Of a stretch of 5,850 nt of DNA, positions 5,747 to 5,850 are shown piece after piece; the first letter of the stretch is position 1; the number at the start of each line of letters is the position of its first letter. The notes beneath the pieces are model-generated. The model ran no database searches. It was not told the origin of the DNA and saw only the letters and a list, made by a program, of their open reading frames with translations. The stretch is from Planctomycetota bacterium (lineage in GTDB: Bacteria > Planctomycetota > Phycisphaerae > Phycisphaerales > UBA1924), in NCBI GenBank assembly GCA_023412695.1, contig JAEYNG010000321.1, forward strand, positions 1 to 5,850. Reading direction: 5' to 3'. A program made the translations under genes and the position numbers.

Positions 5747-5752
5747 AGCGTA
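5747..5752 (-). promoter_or_regulatory. possible -10 box (TACGCT) for a leaderless fumarylacetoacetase transcript
   Basis: On the minus strand TACGCT ends exactly 7 nt before ATG 5739, the same geometry as TACACT before the FIST gene. No good Shine-Dalgarno is present and no clear -35 box is seen. It lies in the 37-nt gap after the upstream partial gene. Confidence 0.4.
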
Positions 5753-5776
5753 CCCCGCCCGCCGCCGACCCGCGAC

Positions 5777-5850
5777 TCAGATCAGCTTCAACTTCTTCAG
5801 CTCCTCCACCGGCTCCTCGAACGAGCACGAGCCGTACGACAGCGCAAATG
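5777..5850 (-). CDS. C-terminal end of an unidentified protein (partial)
   Basis: On the minus strand an open frame enters at 5850 and ends with TGA at 5779-5777, giving the last 23 residues (FALSYGSCSF, then EEPVEELKKLKLI). The amphipathic charged helix pattern at the end and the position, 37 nt upstream of the fumarylacetoacetase start on the same strand, make it a credible gene end; the other two minus-strand frames read less like protein. I do not recognise the family. The short gap allows co-transcription with fumarylacetoacetase, which would suggest an amino-acid catabolism role, but nothing in these residues shows it. Confidence 0.6.
   Translation of the reverse strand, partial: FALSYGSCSFEEPVEELKKLKLI

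Overview
The base composition (GC-rich, with coding frames strongly preferring C or G at third positions) and the gene families suggest a planctomycete-type bacterium, perhaps of the Phycisphaerae. The pointers are a short membrane protein ending in a CGYD...CPECG zinc ribbon, a small ECF sigma operon ending in an exported jelly-roll protein, and the scarcity of good Shine-Dalgarno sites at some genes. The lineage is an inference from style, not from a marker gene.

Layout: (1) bases 2-391 (+) hold the C-terminal part of a sugar-type ABC transporter ATPase with its TOBE region. (2) 460-879 (+) encodes a small three-helix membrane protein with a C-terminal zinc ribbon. (3) 916-2964 (+) is a compact three-gene block: an ECF sigma factor (GTG start), a one-pass membrane protein that is probably its anti-sigma factor (14-nt overlap), and an exported protein of two tandem carbohydrate-binding-like jelly-roll domains (25-nt overlap). 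Both downstream genes have strong Shine-Dalgarno sequences inside the preceding gene, so the three are probably translated as one unit. (4) 3057-4370 (+) is a FIST domain sensory protein starting at TTG. (5) 4372-5739 (-) is fumarylacetoacetase, the last enzyme of tyrosine/homogentisate breakdown, convergent with the FIST gene with one base between the stops. (6) 5777-5850 (-) is the C-terminal end of an unidentified gene lying upstream of fumarylacetoacetase on the same strand.

The most interesting non-coding signals are three CAATCA repeats phased every 10 bp just ahead of the sigma factor; a 15-bp hairpin between the jelly-roll gene and the FIST gene, whose two wobble pairs work only in the + strand transcript; and matching TAC(A/G)CT boxes exactly 7 nt before the FIST and fumarylacetoacetase start codons, consistent with leaderless transcription. 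The best candidate for a little-described system is the sigma / membrane regulator / exported jelly-roll unit, which may link an extracytoplasmic ligand to gene expression. No mobile element, CRISPR array, tRNA or rRNA is visible, and no stretch over 300 bases lacks a gene.
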